DNA of 64,000 nt from Shiella aurantiaca. GTDB taxonomy: Bacteria > Bacteroidota > Bacteroidia > Cytophagales > Cyclobacteriaceae. The notes beneath the pieces are model-generated. The model made no database searches. It was not told the origin of the DNA and was given only the letters and a program-made list of their open reading frames with translations. Each line of letters begins with the position of its first letter. Position 1 is the stretch's first letter. The position numbers were made by a program, and so were the translations under genes. This document shows, piece after piece, positions 17,709 through 25,508 of this stretch. The stretch lies in NCBI GenBank assembly GCA_030412945.1, contig JAUHJS010000007.1, positions 216,127-280,126 of the forward strand, given 5' to 3'.

Positions 17709-17823
17709 CGTCATTGCGAGCGGATACAAAGTATGTCATTGTTTAAACGACTTGTCCTATTCGCAAAGCACTTGCCTAGAGGAGCTCCGGAATGAGGGGA
17801 CTGCTTTGTGCCTCGCAGTGACG
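17709..17823. repeat. Palindromic repeat unit, complete
   Basis: The unit starts with CGTCATTGCGAGCGGAT and ends with CTCGCAGTGACG; the two ends are near-perfect inverted copies of each other. It is about 115 bp long, with an internal GCGGAT...ATTCGC pair in its left half. Further decayed repeat-like sequence continues to about 17908, just before the lipocalin gene. Confidence 0.88.
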
Positions 17824-17955
17824 TAAAGAATGAGAAGCAATGTCCTATTGAGGGAACTCTCAAGGCAGGTGCTGCGTCTGTCTAAGGGCTCACGCTTGAT
17901 GTCATGTAAAGGAGCTATTAGTGTGGGTTTTTCAAGCTTTCTACGTGTAAAATGT

Positions 17956-18468
17956 ATGATGCAACTATATCTCTTTCTTTTGTGTTTCTTGAGTGTATTC
18001 CTCATGAAAGCGCAAACATTACAGACGGTTTCGAGTGTTGACCTTCCCAAATATGAAGGCAAGTGGTACGAAATTGCCGCTTATCCCCAGAGGTTTCAGG
18101 AAGGATGCCATGGCACCACGGCCGAGTATACGTGGAGTGACAAAGGGTATTTGATTGTCGAAAACAGATGCAATAGAGATAGCCTGAATGGCAGGCAGTC
18201 CTATATTAGGGGCAAAGCCTTTGTAGAAAAGAATTCGGGCAATGCGAAATTGAAGGTGCAGTTTTTTTGGCCCTTTAAAGCCAAGTATTGGATTATCGAT
18301 CGGGACGAAGCGTATAGTTTTGCTGTAGTCAGCCATCCCAACAGGAAGTATCTGTGGATACTCTCCAGAACACCCCAAATGGATGAGGAAACGTATGCGC
18401 AAATCCTCCTGCGGCTCAAGGAAAAGCAGTTTGATGTGAGCCAATTGAAGCGTACACCTCAGCACTAG
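17956..18468 (+). CDS. blc: Bacterial lipocalin (Blc-type)
   Basis: The 170-residue form starts at ATG 17956 (or 17959). The longer in-frame extension back to 17830 only translates the repeat sequence, so I reject it. Residues 1-20 are a secretion signal ending LMKAQ, without a lipobox cysteine. The mature protein has the lipocalin signature YEGKWYEIAAYPQRFQEGC, then TAEYTW, and the late YLWILSRTPQM that closes the barrel. Blc proteins bind fatty acids or lysophospholipids in the periplasm or at the outer membrane. The gene is followed after 7 bp by an SDR gene, and the pair is enclosed by repeat arrays on both sides. Confidence 0.92.
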   Translation: MMQLYLFLLCFLSVFLMKAQTLQTVSSVDLPKYEGKWYEIAAYPQRFQEGCHGTTAEYTWSDKGYLIVENRCNRDSLNGRQSYIRGKAFVEKNSGNAKLKVQFFWPFKAKYWIIDRDEAYSFAVVSHPNRKYLWILSRTPQMDEETYAQILLRLKEKQFDVSQLKRTPQH

Positions 18469-18475
18469 CCTAGTG

Positions 18476-19417
18476 ATGAATCCTCTGAAAACCGTCATAG
18501 TAACAGGAAGTAACCGAGGCTTGGGGTATGCTTGTGCCAAGCAGATTTGCCAAGGCCATTCCGATTGGTTTGTGCTCCTGGCGTGTAGAAATGAGGTAAA
18601 GGCCCAACAAGCCCTTGAAGAAATAGTAAGGGAAACGGGCAATACCCGTATCGGTTTTCTACCACTCGATTTAGCCTCTTTTGATTCTGTTCATCGTTTT
18701 GTTACATCTTTTCTTCAAGCGGATTACCCGCCTCTTCATGGCATTATTTGTAATGCAGGTGTAGCATTGGGCGATGCGCTTACCACCACGGTCGATGGCA
18801 TAGAAACCTGCTTTCAGGTCAACTGCCTTGGCCACTTTCTCTTGGTCAATCTTTTATTGCCCCATATAAGGCCCTCGGGCCGTATACTGATGGTGAGTAG
18901 TGAATTGCATAGAAATGACGGGCCTATGAAATCGTTTCGGCCAGATTTCAAAAGTGTCAGCGATATGGCTTATCCGCCAAGTCCACCAAGGCCGATTAAA
19001 AACGCGGGAAGCAAACGCTATGCTGCCACCAAACTCTGTTTGTTGTTTTATACCTATGAGCTGGCCAGGCGGCTTTCCTTACAGAATACCCCTTCTATTA
19101 CGGTCAATGCTTTTAATCCCGGCCTCATGCCCGACACAGGTTTAGGTGGCCTAAATACCCGACACCTTACCCGGTTTTTCCTGAAATACCTCTTGCCTCT
19201 TTTTGTCAAAGGTGCTGTAAGCAGCCCCTCCGTATCGGGAAAAATCCTGGCATCGCTTTTACTGGATAGTCAATACCAAGGGCTTAGTGGTCGCTATTTT
19301 GATTGGGACAAGGTCATTCCTTCTTCTCAACAGTCGTATGACACTAAGGAGTGGCTGGCTGCTGTATGGCAGGAAAGCGAAGCGCTGGTGGGGCTAAACG
19401 GAAAGGAAATAAGGTAG
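18476..19417 (+). CDS. Short-chain dehydrogenase/reductase (protochlorophyllide-reductase/RDH-like SDR)
   Basis: From ATG 18476 the protein has 313 residues. The nucleotide motif TGSNRGLG is at 10-17, NAG at 93-95, the catalytic Ser at about 141-142 (MVSSELH), and Tyr182-x3-Lys186 (RYAATK). The long loop between Ser and Tyr and the GLMPDTGL segment resemble light-dependent protochlorophyllide reductase or retinol dehydrogenase-like SDRs. No photosynthesis genes are nearby, so a lipid or aldehyde substrate is more plausible. It follows the lipocalin gene by 7 bp and is probably co-transcribed, hinting at a shared hydrophobic ligand; that link is inference. Confidence 0.85.
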   Translation: MNPLKTVIVTGSNRGLGYACAKQICQGHSDWFVLLACRNEVKAQQALEEIVRETGNTRIGFLPLDLASFDSVHRFVTSFLQADYPPLHGIICNAGVALGDALTTTVDGIETCFQVNCLGHFLLVNLLLPHIRPSGRILMVSSELHRNDGPMKSFRPDFKSVSDMAYPPSPPRPIKNAGSKRYAATKLCLLFYTYELARRLSLQNTPSITVNAFNPGLMPDTGLGGLNTRHLTRFFLKYLLPLFVKGAVSSPSVSGKILASLLLDSQYQGLSGRYFDWDKVIPSSQQSYDTKEWLAAVWQESEALVGLNGKEIR

Positions 19418-19470
19418 CTCAGTAGGGTGCGCTTTTCTCGGGACTAGGGGTGATGAATCTTTCATTTATC

Positions 19471-20201
19471 TGTCCTTGCGAGCGGATGAATGACATGCTA
19501 TTGTTTATGCGACTTATAGTATCCGCGAAGCAATCCCCTCAATGAAGGGGACTGCCGCAGTCGTCCTTCGGGACTCCTTCGCAGTGACGTAAAGAAGGCG
19601 AGGTACCCTCCGAAACGCATCGTCATTGCGAGCGGATGAATAGAACGTTATCGTTTATACGACTTGTTGTATCCGCGAAGCAATCCCCTCAATGAAGGGG
19701 ACTGCCGCAGTCGTCCTTCGGGACTCCTTCGCAGTGACGTAAAGAAGGCGAGGTACCCTCCGAAACGCATCGTCATTGCGAGCGGATGAATAGAACGTTA
19801 TCGTTTATACGACTTGTTGTATCCGCGAAGCAATCCCCTCAATGAAGGGGACTGCCGCAGTCGTCCTTCGGGACTCCTTCGCAGTGACGTAAAGAAGGCG
19901 AGGCACCCTCCGAAACGCATCGTCATTGCGAGCGGATGAATAGAACGTTATCGTTTATACGACTTGTTGTATCCGTGAAGCAATCCCCTCAATGAAGGGG
20001 ACTGCCGCAGTCGTCCTTCGGGACTCCCTCGCAGTGACGTAAAGAAGGCAAGCACTCTCCGCAAAGTACCCGTCCTTGCGAGCGGATGAATGGCATGCTG
20101 TTGTTTATAGGACTTATAGTATCCGCGTGGCAATCTCCTTGTTTACATTCACAGAATGAGGGGACTGCCGCGTCAGCCTTGAGGGCTTCCTCGCAGTGAC
20201 G
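19471..20201. repeat. Tandem array of five palindromic repeat units, 150 bp period
   Basis: Units start at 19471, 19621, 19771, 19921 and 20071, an exact 150 bp period. Units 1-4 are 119 bp, ending GCAGTGACG at 19589, 19739, 19889 and 20039; the fifth is 131 bp. Units two and three differ at one base over 150 bp. Each unit has inverted ends (CGTCATTGCGAG / CTTCGCAGTGACG), a left-half inverted pair GCGGAT...ATCCGC, a CCCCT-CAATGA-AGGGG hairpin and a GTCC-TTCG-GGAC hairpin. No convincing gene lies in 19418-20285; frames through the array are translated repeats. A 60 bp AT-rich stretch separates the array from the GIY-YIG gene. Confidence 0.93.
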
Positions 20202-20285
20202 AAGGAAATAAGGGCCTCGCTCGCTTGACGATAGATAATATAGTTTTATTACATTTTCCTCTTATATTATTTCTCTATTTTATAG

Positions 20286-20597
20286 ATGTATTTCAGAATG
20301 GGACATGGAGGATGTATATATATTATGACCAATGTTCATCATACTACTTTATATATAGGGGTAACTTCTGATTTGTTAACTAGAGTTAAGCAGCATAAGG
20401 AGGGTACTTATAAGAAAAGCTTCACCTACAGGTATAATCTGAACAAACTCGTCTATTATGAAATCCTTCCGACTATTCAAGAAGCTATTGCCAGAGAGAA
20501 GCAACTAAAGGCGGGAAGTAGACAGAGAAAGATTGACTTGATTAACAATCAAAACCCGGAATGGAAAGACCTTATGTATGAGGTGGGAAAATGGTAG
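20286..20597 (+). CDS. Small GIY-YIG nuclease
   Basis: A 103-residue protein made of a single GIY-YIG domain: CIYIMTN (the GIY strand, residues 10-16), LYIGVTSDLLTRVKQHK (YIG at 23-25, catalytic Arg33), and AIAREKQLKAGSRQRKIDLI with metal-binding Glu71. The end NQNPEWKDL is typical of the UPF0213/YhbQ-like group. ATG 20298 is an alternative start. GIY-YIG domains make single- or double-strand cuts in DNA. The gene lies between palindromic repeat units: the array ends 84 bp upstream and the next unit starts 27 bp after its stop. Many bacteria carry similar stand-alone genes of unknown role; a link with the repeats is my inference. Confidence 0.92.
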   Translation: MYFRMGHGGCIYIMTNVHHTTLYIGVTSDLLTRVKQHKEGTYKKSFTYRYNLNKLVYYEILPTIQEAIAREKQLKAGSRQRKIDLINNQNPEWKDLMYEVGKW

Positions 20598-20624
20598 TTT
20601 TACGCCAATCAAATGGGTTTAAAG

Positions 20625-20754
20625 CGTCCTTGCGAGCGGATGAATGACATACTGTTGTTTATGCGACTTATAATATCCGCGTGGCACTTGCCTTGAGGAT
20701 CTCCGAATTAAGGAGACTGCTTCGTCAGCCTTTAGGGGCTTCCTCGCAGTGACG
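20625..20754. repeat. Palindromic repeat unit
   Basis: The unit starts CGTCCTTGCGAGCGGAT and ends CTCGCAGTGACG, 130 bp. It matches the 20071 unit type, with GTCAGCC...GGCTTCC in the right half, and lies 27 bp after the GIY-YIG stop codon. Confidence 0.88.
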
Positions 20755-20786
20755 GAAGGAAGGCGAAGCTCCCTCCTAAATATACT

Positions 20787-20902
20787 CGTCCATGCGAGCG
20801 GATGAATGACATACTGTTGTTTATGCGACTTATAGTATCCGCGTGGCAATCTCCTTATTTATATCTCCGAATTAGGGGACTGCTTCGTGCCTAGCAGTGA
20901 CG
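20787..20902. repeat. Palindromic repeat unit
   Basis: The unit starts CGTCCATGCGAGCGGAT and ends GCAGTGACG, 116 bp, with the GCGGAT...ATCCGC pair intact. The right half is shortened (TTCGTGCC instead of the GTCAGCC-GGCTTCC hairpin). Confidence 0.85.
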
Positions 20903-20912
20903 AAAGGAACAC

Positions 20913-21026
20913 GGGACTGCTTCGTCAGCCTTTGGGGCTTCCTCGCAGAGACGGAAAGAAGGCGAGCACTCTCCGCGAAGCACTTGCCTTGAGGATCCCC
21001 GGATTATTAGGCGTCTTTGCAGGTAC
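20913..21026. repeat. Decayed partial repeat units
   Basis: A right-half fragment runs from 20913 to about 20953 (GGGACTGCTTCGTCAGCC to GCAGAGACG). It is followed by a further degenerate piece containing CCGCGAAGCACTTGCC that ends near GCAGGTACG at 21026. Nothing else was recognised between 20598 and 21086. Confidence 0.65.
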
Positions 21027-21086
21027 GATAGAATCTACCTTCCTTTTTGTAATCCCCTTGCTAATCGGTAATTTAGGGCTTCTTTT

Positions 21087-21860
21087 ATGCCTATGCTGCG
21101 CACCTTAGCTTATTTTTTAATCAATCCGGTATTCTTTGGACTTTTACTTTTGCTGGGCTATTTCCTGCTGCGGTATCGTAAGAAGAAAAGGGCGGCAAAG
21201 GTGCTGATGCTGCTTACCATCGCTTGGGTGATTTTGGTCTATGTTTCCCCCTTTCCCTTGTATGGGCTCTATACCTTGGAGCGGCAGTACCCTTCTTTTG
21301 ATGCGCGCTTATCGCCTGAGGCTGAAATCCATCTCTTGGTGCTGGGAGGCGGATCCTCCTTTAATCCGCACAAGCCTTGGCAAGACCTTTTATCCCTTAC
21401 CGCCAAAGGGCGATTAATGGAAGCTTTGCGCCTGAAAAAAAAGTTTCCACAAGCCAAATTGGTGCTATCGGGCTTTTCGGCCAGCGGCAGAACCAGCATA
21501 GCGGAAATCATGGCTTTTACGGCTTTGGATTTAGGGATTTCTCCGGCTGATACGCTGCTCAGTTCCAAGGCGGGCAATACAGAAGAGGAGGCAAGATATT
21601 ACGCAGAACGATTCGGGCAAAGTGCTCAGGTGGTGCTGATTACCGATGCCAGTCATATGCCCCGCGCCATGGAGGCCTTTCGGCAATGGGGACTAGCGCC
21701 TATTCCGGCTCCTACCAATGCGCGCATCTACCTCGATCCCATTAGGCCTCCTTTTCACTGGAAGCCTTCTTTGGAAAAAGTACAAATCATGGAAACGGTG
21801 TGCAAAGAATACCCGGGCTTGTGGGTGATGCAAATCAAACACCGCTACAAGCCCAGATAA
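21087..21860 (+). CDS. YdcF/ElyC-type DUF218 envelope protein
   Basis: A 257-residue protein. Two N-terminal membrane helices (about residues 5-30 and 36-58) are followed by a DUF218 domain: IHLLVLGGGSSFN, RLMEALRLKKKFPQAKLVLSG, EEEARYYAERFG with a conserved glutamate run, and VVLITDASHMPRAMEAFRQWGL. The family includes ElyC, SanA and YdcF, implicated in envelope biogenesis and vancomycin tolerance in E. coli; the biochemical activity is unsettled. Start may be ATG 21087 or 21093. It is convergent with the GH3 gene, with only 6 bp between the stop codons. Confidence 0.88.
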   Translation: MPMLRTLAYFLINPVFFGLLLLLGYFLLRYRKKKRAAKVLMLLTIAWVILVYVSPFPLYGLYTLERQYPSFDARLSPEAEIHLLVLGGGSSFNPHKPWQDLLSLTAKGRLMEALRLKKKFPQAKLVLSGFSASGRTSIAEIMAFTALDLGISPADTLLSSKAGNTEEEARYYAERFGQSAQVVLITDASHMPRAMEAFRQWGLAPIPAPTNARIYLDPIRPPFHWKPSLEKVQIMETVCKEYPGLWVMQIKHRYKPR

Positions 21861-21866
21861 GTTCTA

Positions 21867-24098
21867 TTATTCGAGTAACTGGAAGCGCAACCCTTGTACG
21901 TCCTCCGCATTCCGTCCTACATACACTTCATACCCCCCCGGCTCGGTACCAAAGCTCATATCCTGACGGTAGAAGGATAAATCGCTTATGGGAAGGGTAA
22001 ACACCACGGTTTTCTCTTCTCCGGCAGCTAAGCTAATCTTTTGGAAACCTTTGAGTTCTTTCACGGGGCGCGTAACACTGCCTACCCAGTCGCGCACATA
22101 CAGTTGCACAATTTCCTCTCCTTGCCTGCTGCCCGTATTCTTCACCGTAAGCTGTACCCTGAGGGTATCTTTGGCCGTGGCACTTTCTTTATCCAATTGC
22201 ATATTGCTGTAGCTAAACTGGGTATAGCTTAGGCCATAACCGAAAGGATACAAGGGACTATTCTCCACATCCAAATAACGAGAGGTATACTTGCCATTCG
22301 GGTCCACATCGCGGGGCCTGCCTGTATTTTTCATATTATAATGAATAGGAATTTGTCCCAAGTTGCGCGGGAAGGTCATGGTTAGTTTGCCGGAAGGATT
22401 ATAATCACCGGAAAGCACATCGGCTATGGCATGGCCTGCCATGGTGCCCAGGAACCAGGTTTCTACCAAGGCATCGGCTTGCTGACTAAGCGTACTCAGG
22501 TCGAGCGGACGCCCATTGCTTAAGACCACGATTAAGGGTTTGCCCAGTTTACGCAGCTCATCCATCAAAGCCTGCTGCGCGCCCGGCAACTGAATAGAAG
22601 TACGCGAGGCGGCTTCTCCGCTCATTTGGGCAGCTTCTCCCAAGGCCAGTATCACTACTTCACTATTTTTGGCTACTTGTAGTGCTTCGCTAAAGCCACT
22701 TTTATCCGGACTATCAATGGCGCAGCCTTGTGCATAGGCAATAGTGGCCTTGGGGTAGCGGGCCATTAAACCTTCCCGCAGGGAAACGGCCTTATTGCCA
22801 TCTCCGGCCGCTGACCAAGCCCCAATCATGTCGCGCTTACTATCGGCCAAAGGCCCTATCAAGGCAATGCGCTGAATAGCTGAGGAAAGGGGAAGGGTAT
22901 TGTTTTTGTTTTCTAACAAGACAATGGACTTGCGGGAAATGTCGCGAGCAGCCTCCAAATGTTCTGCACTCATAAGCCAGGCTTGCTCACGGGCGGTATC
23001 AGAATAGCGATACGGATCTTCAAATAAGCCCAGCATAAATTTCTGACGCAAAATCCTGCGTACCGATTCATCTATCAGGGATTCGGACACGCGTCCACTT
23101 TTCACCAATTCTACCAGCTTATCTTGGTAAAAACCTGCCTGCATATCCATATCCACTCCGGCCTCAATGGCCAGCTGGGCGGCATGAGCCGTATCGGCTG
23201 CATAGCCGTGGTGTAAGAGCTCCATAATGGCGGTGTAGTCGGTCACCACAAAGCCATTGAAACCCCATTCTTTGCGCAGGATATCATTCATCAAGTACTT
23301 GCTTCCGGTAGCGGGCACCCCATCTACTTCATTGAAAGAAGTCATAACCGTAGCCGCTCCGGCATCAATTCCTGCTTTGTAGGGGAGGAGGTAAACTTCC
23401 CGCAGCACGCGGTCCGACATATCCACGGTGTGGTATTCCCGGCCAGCCTGCGGGGCCCCATAGGCGGCATAATGCTTAATGCACGATAAGATGGTGTGAG
23501 TGTCTTGCAGATTTTCCCCTTGAAAGCCTTCCACCTTGGCTTTGGCAATCAAGCTACCGAGGTAATGATCTTCACCGCCTCCTTCCATCACGCGTCCCCA
23601 GCGAGGGTCACGTGAAATGTCGACCATAGGAGCGAAGGTCCAGTGTAGGCCTTGGGCGGCTGCTTCTTTGGCCGCAATTTGCGCAGAAAGTTTCATCGCC
23701 TCTAAGTCCCAGGTGCAGGATTCTCCCAAAGGAATGGGGAAAATCGTTTGGTGGCCGTGTACCACATCATAACCAAAAAGCAGAGGAATGCCCAAGCGGG
23801 TTTCTTCTACCGCCATTTTTTGCAGATTACGGGTATAGTCGGCACCCACGGCATTGAAAATCGCCCCCACCTTACCGGACTTAATGTCTTCTTTATACTG
23901 TGCCCGCATAGTAGGGCCAGTTACATCATAGTCGCTGGTGTAAAGTGTCAATTGGCCTACTTTTTCCTCTAAAGTCATCAGGCTTAGCAGGGAGTCTACG
24001 CGCTGGTCTAAGGAGGAAGCGCTTGGCGTTTTAGTAGGCTGTCCACAGGCAACTACTACCAAAGGGAGGGCCCATACGAGTAATTTCTTCATTTTCAT
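21867..24098 (-). CDS. bglX: GH3 beta-glucosidase lipoprotein (BglX-type)
   Basis: A 743-residue lipoprotein; the signal ends in a lipobox VVACGQ. The GH3 N-terminal barrel starts at LMTLEEKVGQL and includes PMVDISRDPRWGR and the nucleophile strand GFVVTDYTAI. The alpha/beta sandwich domain has IALIGPLADSK and LSNGRPLDL, and the C-terminal fibronectin III-like domain has YPFGYGLSYTQF and PVKELKGFQK. It removes terminal glucose from oligosaccharides in the periplasm. As the last gene of a SusCD operon carrying GH144-type enzymes, its likely substrates are sophoro-oligosaccharides (beta-1,2-glucan fragments). The general GH3 call is firm; the linkage is inference from the neighbours. Confidence 0.93.
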   Translation of the reverse strand: MKMKKLLVWALPLVVVACGQPTKTPSASSLDQRVDSLLSLMTLEEKVGQLTLYTSDYDVTGPTMRAQYKEDIKSGKVGAIFNAVGADYTRNLQKMAVEETRLGIPLLFGYDVVHGHQTIFPIPLGESCTWDLEAMKLSAQIAAKEAAAQGLHWTFAPMVDISRDPRWGRVMEGGGEDHYLGSLIAKAKVEGFQGENLQDTHTILSCIKHYAAYGAPQAGREYHTVDMSDRVLREVYLLPYKAGIDAGAATVMTSFNEVDGVPATGSKYLMNDILRKEWGFNGFVVTDYTAIMELLHHGYAADTAHAAQLAIEAGVDMDMQAGFYQDKLVELVKSGRVSESLIDESVRRILRQKFMLGLFEDPYRYSDTAREQAWLMSAEHLEAARDISRKSIVLLENKNNTLPLSSAIQRIALIGPLADSKRDMIGAWSAAGDGNKAVSLREGLMARYPKATIAYAQGCAIDSPDKSGFSEALQVAKNSEVVILALGEAAQMSGEAASRTSIQLPGAQQALMDELRKLGKPLIVVLSNGRPLDLSTLSQQADALVETWFLGTMAGHAIADVLSGDYNPSGKLTMTFPRNLGQIPIHYNMKNTGRPRDVDPNGKYTSRYLDVENSPLYPFGYGLSYTQFSYSNMQLDKESATAKDTLRVQLTVKNTGSRQGEEIVQLYVRDWVGSVTRPVKELKGFQKISLAAGEEKTVVFTLPISDLSFYRQDMSFGTEPGGYEVYVGRNAEDVQGLRFQLLE

Positions 24099-24137
24099 AT
24101 ATGTCTTTTGTATAGGTTTTTAATTCGGAATAAGGAA

Positions 24138-25484
24138 TCAGTAGGTGAATCCCAATTTGTTAAGTCCTTGCTGTACTTCGGGTGCCGACATAAACAGCTC
24201 CCAGAGCAGTCCGCTGCGATGGTTTTCTATCATCACCGGAATAGGGCCCTGGTCTATGGCCAAGTAATGCGGTTTGTACCAAGAGGAGCCTATGCTGAAA
24301 GCATCGTAAGGGCCATAATCGCCAATGAGGCTGTCGCGTTCCTGCGCATACAGAAAGCGGAGGAATTGCATACTTTCTTCCGGAGTATAGGGGAAAGAAG
24401 AAAGTGCTGCGGTGGGACTAATCACCCCAAGGTCTTCGTCCATGGGCTTATGTCCGGCATAGCCATTAATAGAGTAGCTGGAGGTAAGTCCCCAGCAGTG
24501 GGCACCATAGCCGGCATGTCCTTTCGGATTCTTTACGCAGTAGTCGTAGTCAATTTTTACATGGTTTACATTATGTTCCCAGTAATTGGCGTAGCGGTCT
24601 TTCAATTGCCGTGGATCAAGGCCAAGGAAGGAATAGTGCGACCAGAATAAAGGGCCACCGTATTGCTTGGCATAATTGTGACGGAGGGCTAAATGTTTTC
24701 CATATTGCTGATGGCTGCTGTCGTTTTTAATGTCTCCCTTACGCGCCCAGCCTTCGTGGTATACTTCCGGGGCGATGGGGTAGGTGGGTGAAGCGGCCGC
24801 CATCACATACATAATCAGGCATTCGTTGTAGCCTTCCACCGGAAAGTTCATCTCCCAGGCATATTCCGGAGACCAGTGCCAATAAAGTACATTCTTGCCG
24901 TTTTGGTACCAGGTCCATTCAATGCCATTGACCAAATCATTCATTTGCTTGGCTAAGGCTTGCTCGACCTCATTGCCATTTTGGAAATACTGGCGGGCAG
25001 TAATCAGGCCTTGCGCCAGGAAAGAGGTTTCCACCAAATCGCCCCCATTATCCTTAGGGCTGAATGCTTTCACTTTTCCGGTTTCCCCGTACATCCAATG
25101 CGGCCAAGCCCCATGGAATCGATCAGCTTTTTCCAGCCAGTTGACTAGCTTTTGCAAATGCGCCACCCCTTCTTCGCGGCTGATGAAGCCTCTTTCGATA
25201 CCGACAAGTATGGCCATGATGCCAAAGCCCGTGCCTCCCGAGGTCACTACGCCTTGGTCATTGCTCGGGTAATCGCCATCCATATGGATGCGCTCAGGCG
25301 CAGCTCCCGAGGTGGGTTCGGCTCCATCATAGAAATAGCGGAAGGTTTGATATTGCACTAGATTGAGCAAGGAGTCATCCGAAAGCGTGGAAAGACTGGG
25401 TTCCTTGGCGGTTTCCTTAGGAGGCTGGCATGCCCAGGTACCTAAGAACAAGCCAAAAGCAAGAATATATACTGGGTGTTTCAT
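24138..25484 (-). CDS. GH144-type glucanase (glycoamylase domain) lipoprotein
   Basis: A 448-residue lipoprotein (lipobox GTWACQ) made of one (alpha/alpha)6-barrel of the glycoamylase/GH144 type. Diagnostic blocks are YFYDGAEPTSG, GFGIMAILVGIERGFISREEG, GAWPHWMYG, NGGDLVETSFLAQGLI, YWHWSPEY, the FSHYSFLGLDPR-type segment, and the end DQGPIPVMIENHRSGLLW. Characterised GH144 members are endo-beta-1,2-glucanases or release short sophoro-oligosaccharides. It lies between a longer homologue (24 bp upstream) and GH3 (39 bp downstream) in one operon. The pairing of two homologues suggests an outer-surface endo-enzyme plus a periplasmic one. Confidence 0.88.
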   Translation of the reverse strand: MKHPVYILAFGLFLGTWACQPPKETAKEPSLSTLSDDSLLNLVQYQTFRYFYDGAEPTSGAAPERIHMDGDYPSNDQGVVTSGGTGFGIMAILVGIERGFISREEGVAHLQKLVNWLEKADRFHGAWPHWMYGETGKVKAFSPKDNGGDLVETSFLAQGLITARQYFQNGNEVEQALAKQMNDLVNGIEWTWYQNGKNVLYWHWSPEYAWEMNFPVEGYNECLIMYVMAAASPTYPIAPEVYHEGWARKGDIKNDSSHQQYGKHLALRHNYAKQYGGPLFWSHYSFLGLDPRQLKDRYANYWEHNVNHVKIDYDYCVKNPKGHAGYGAHCWGLTSSYSINGYAGHKPMDEDLGVISPTAALSSFPYTPEESMQFLRFLYAQERDSLIGDYGPYDAFSIGSSWYKPHYLAIDQGPIPVMIENHRSGLLWELFMSAPEVQQGLNKLGFTY

Positions 25485-25508
25485 AATGCGGGAGTTTTTG
25501 AAGAAATA

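Noticed and set aside
17830..17955. N-terminal extension of the lipocalin gene
   Set aside because: It translates decayed repeat sequence and would bury the signal peptide; start at 17956 gives a clean signal.
18019..18642. 207-codon minus-strand open frame opposite the lipocalin and SDR genes
   Set aside because: It spans two recognisable genes on the other strand and shows no domain.
19948..20133. Minus-strand open frame in the repeat array
   Set aside because: It is a translation of the palindromic repeat itself and recurs in other copies; no independent coding signal.
19471..20201. Regular repeats resembling a CRISPR array
   Set aside because: The repeated unit is about 119 bp with near-identical 31 bp spacers, so the spacers are not unique, and there are no cas genes.
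20619..20849. Minus-strand open frame beyond the GIY-YIG gene
   Set aside because: It encodes the same peptide pattern as other repeat copies, so it is a repeat shadow.
24108..24650. 180-codon plus-strand open frame opposite the GH144-type gene
   Set aside because: It is antisense to a clear glycoside hydrolase with strong motifs.
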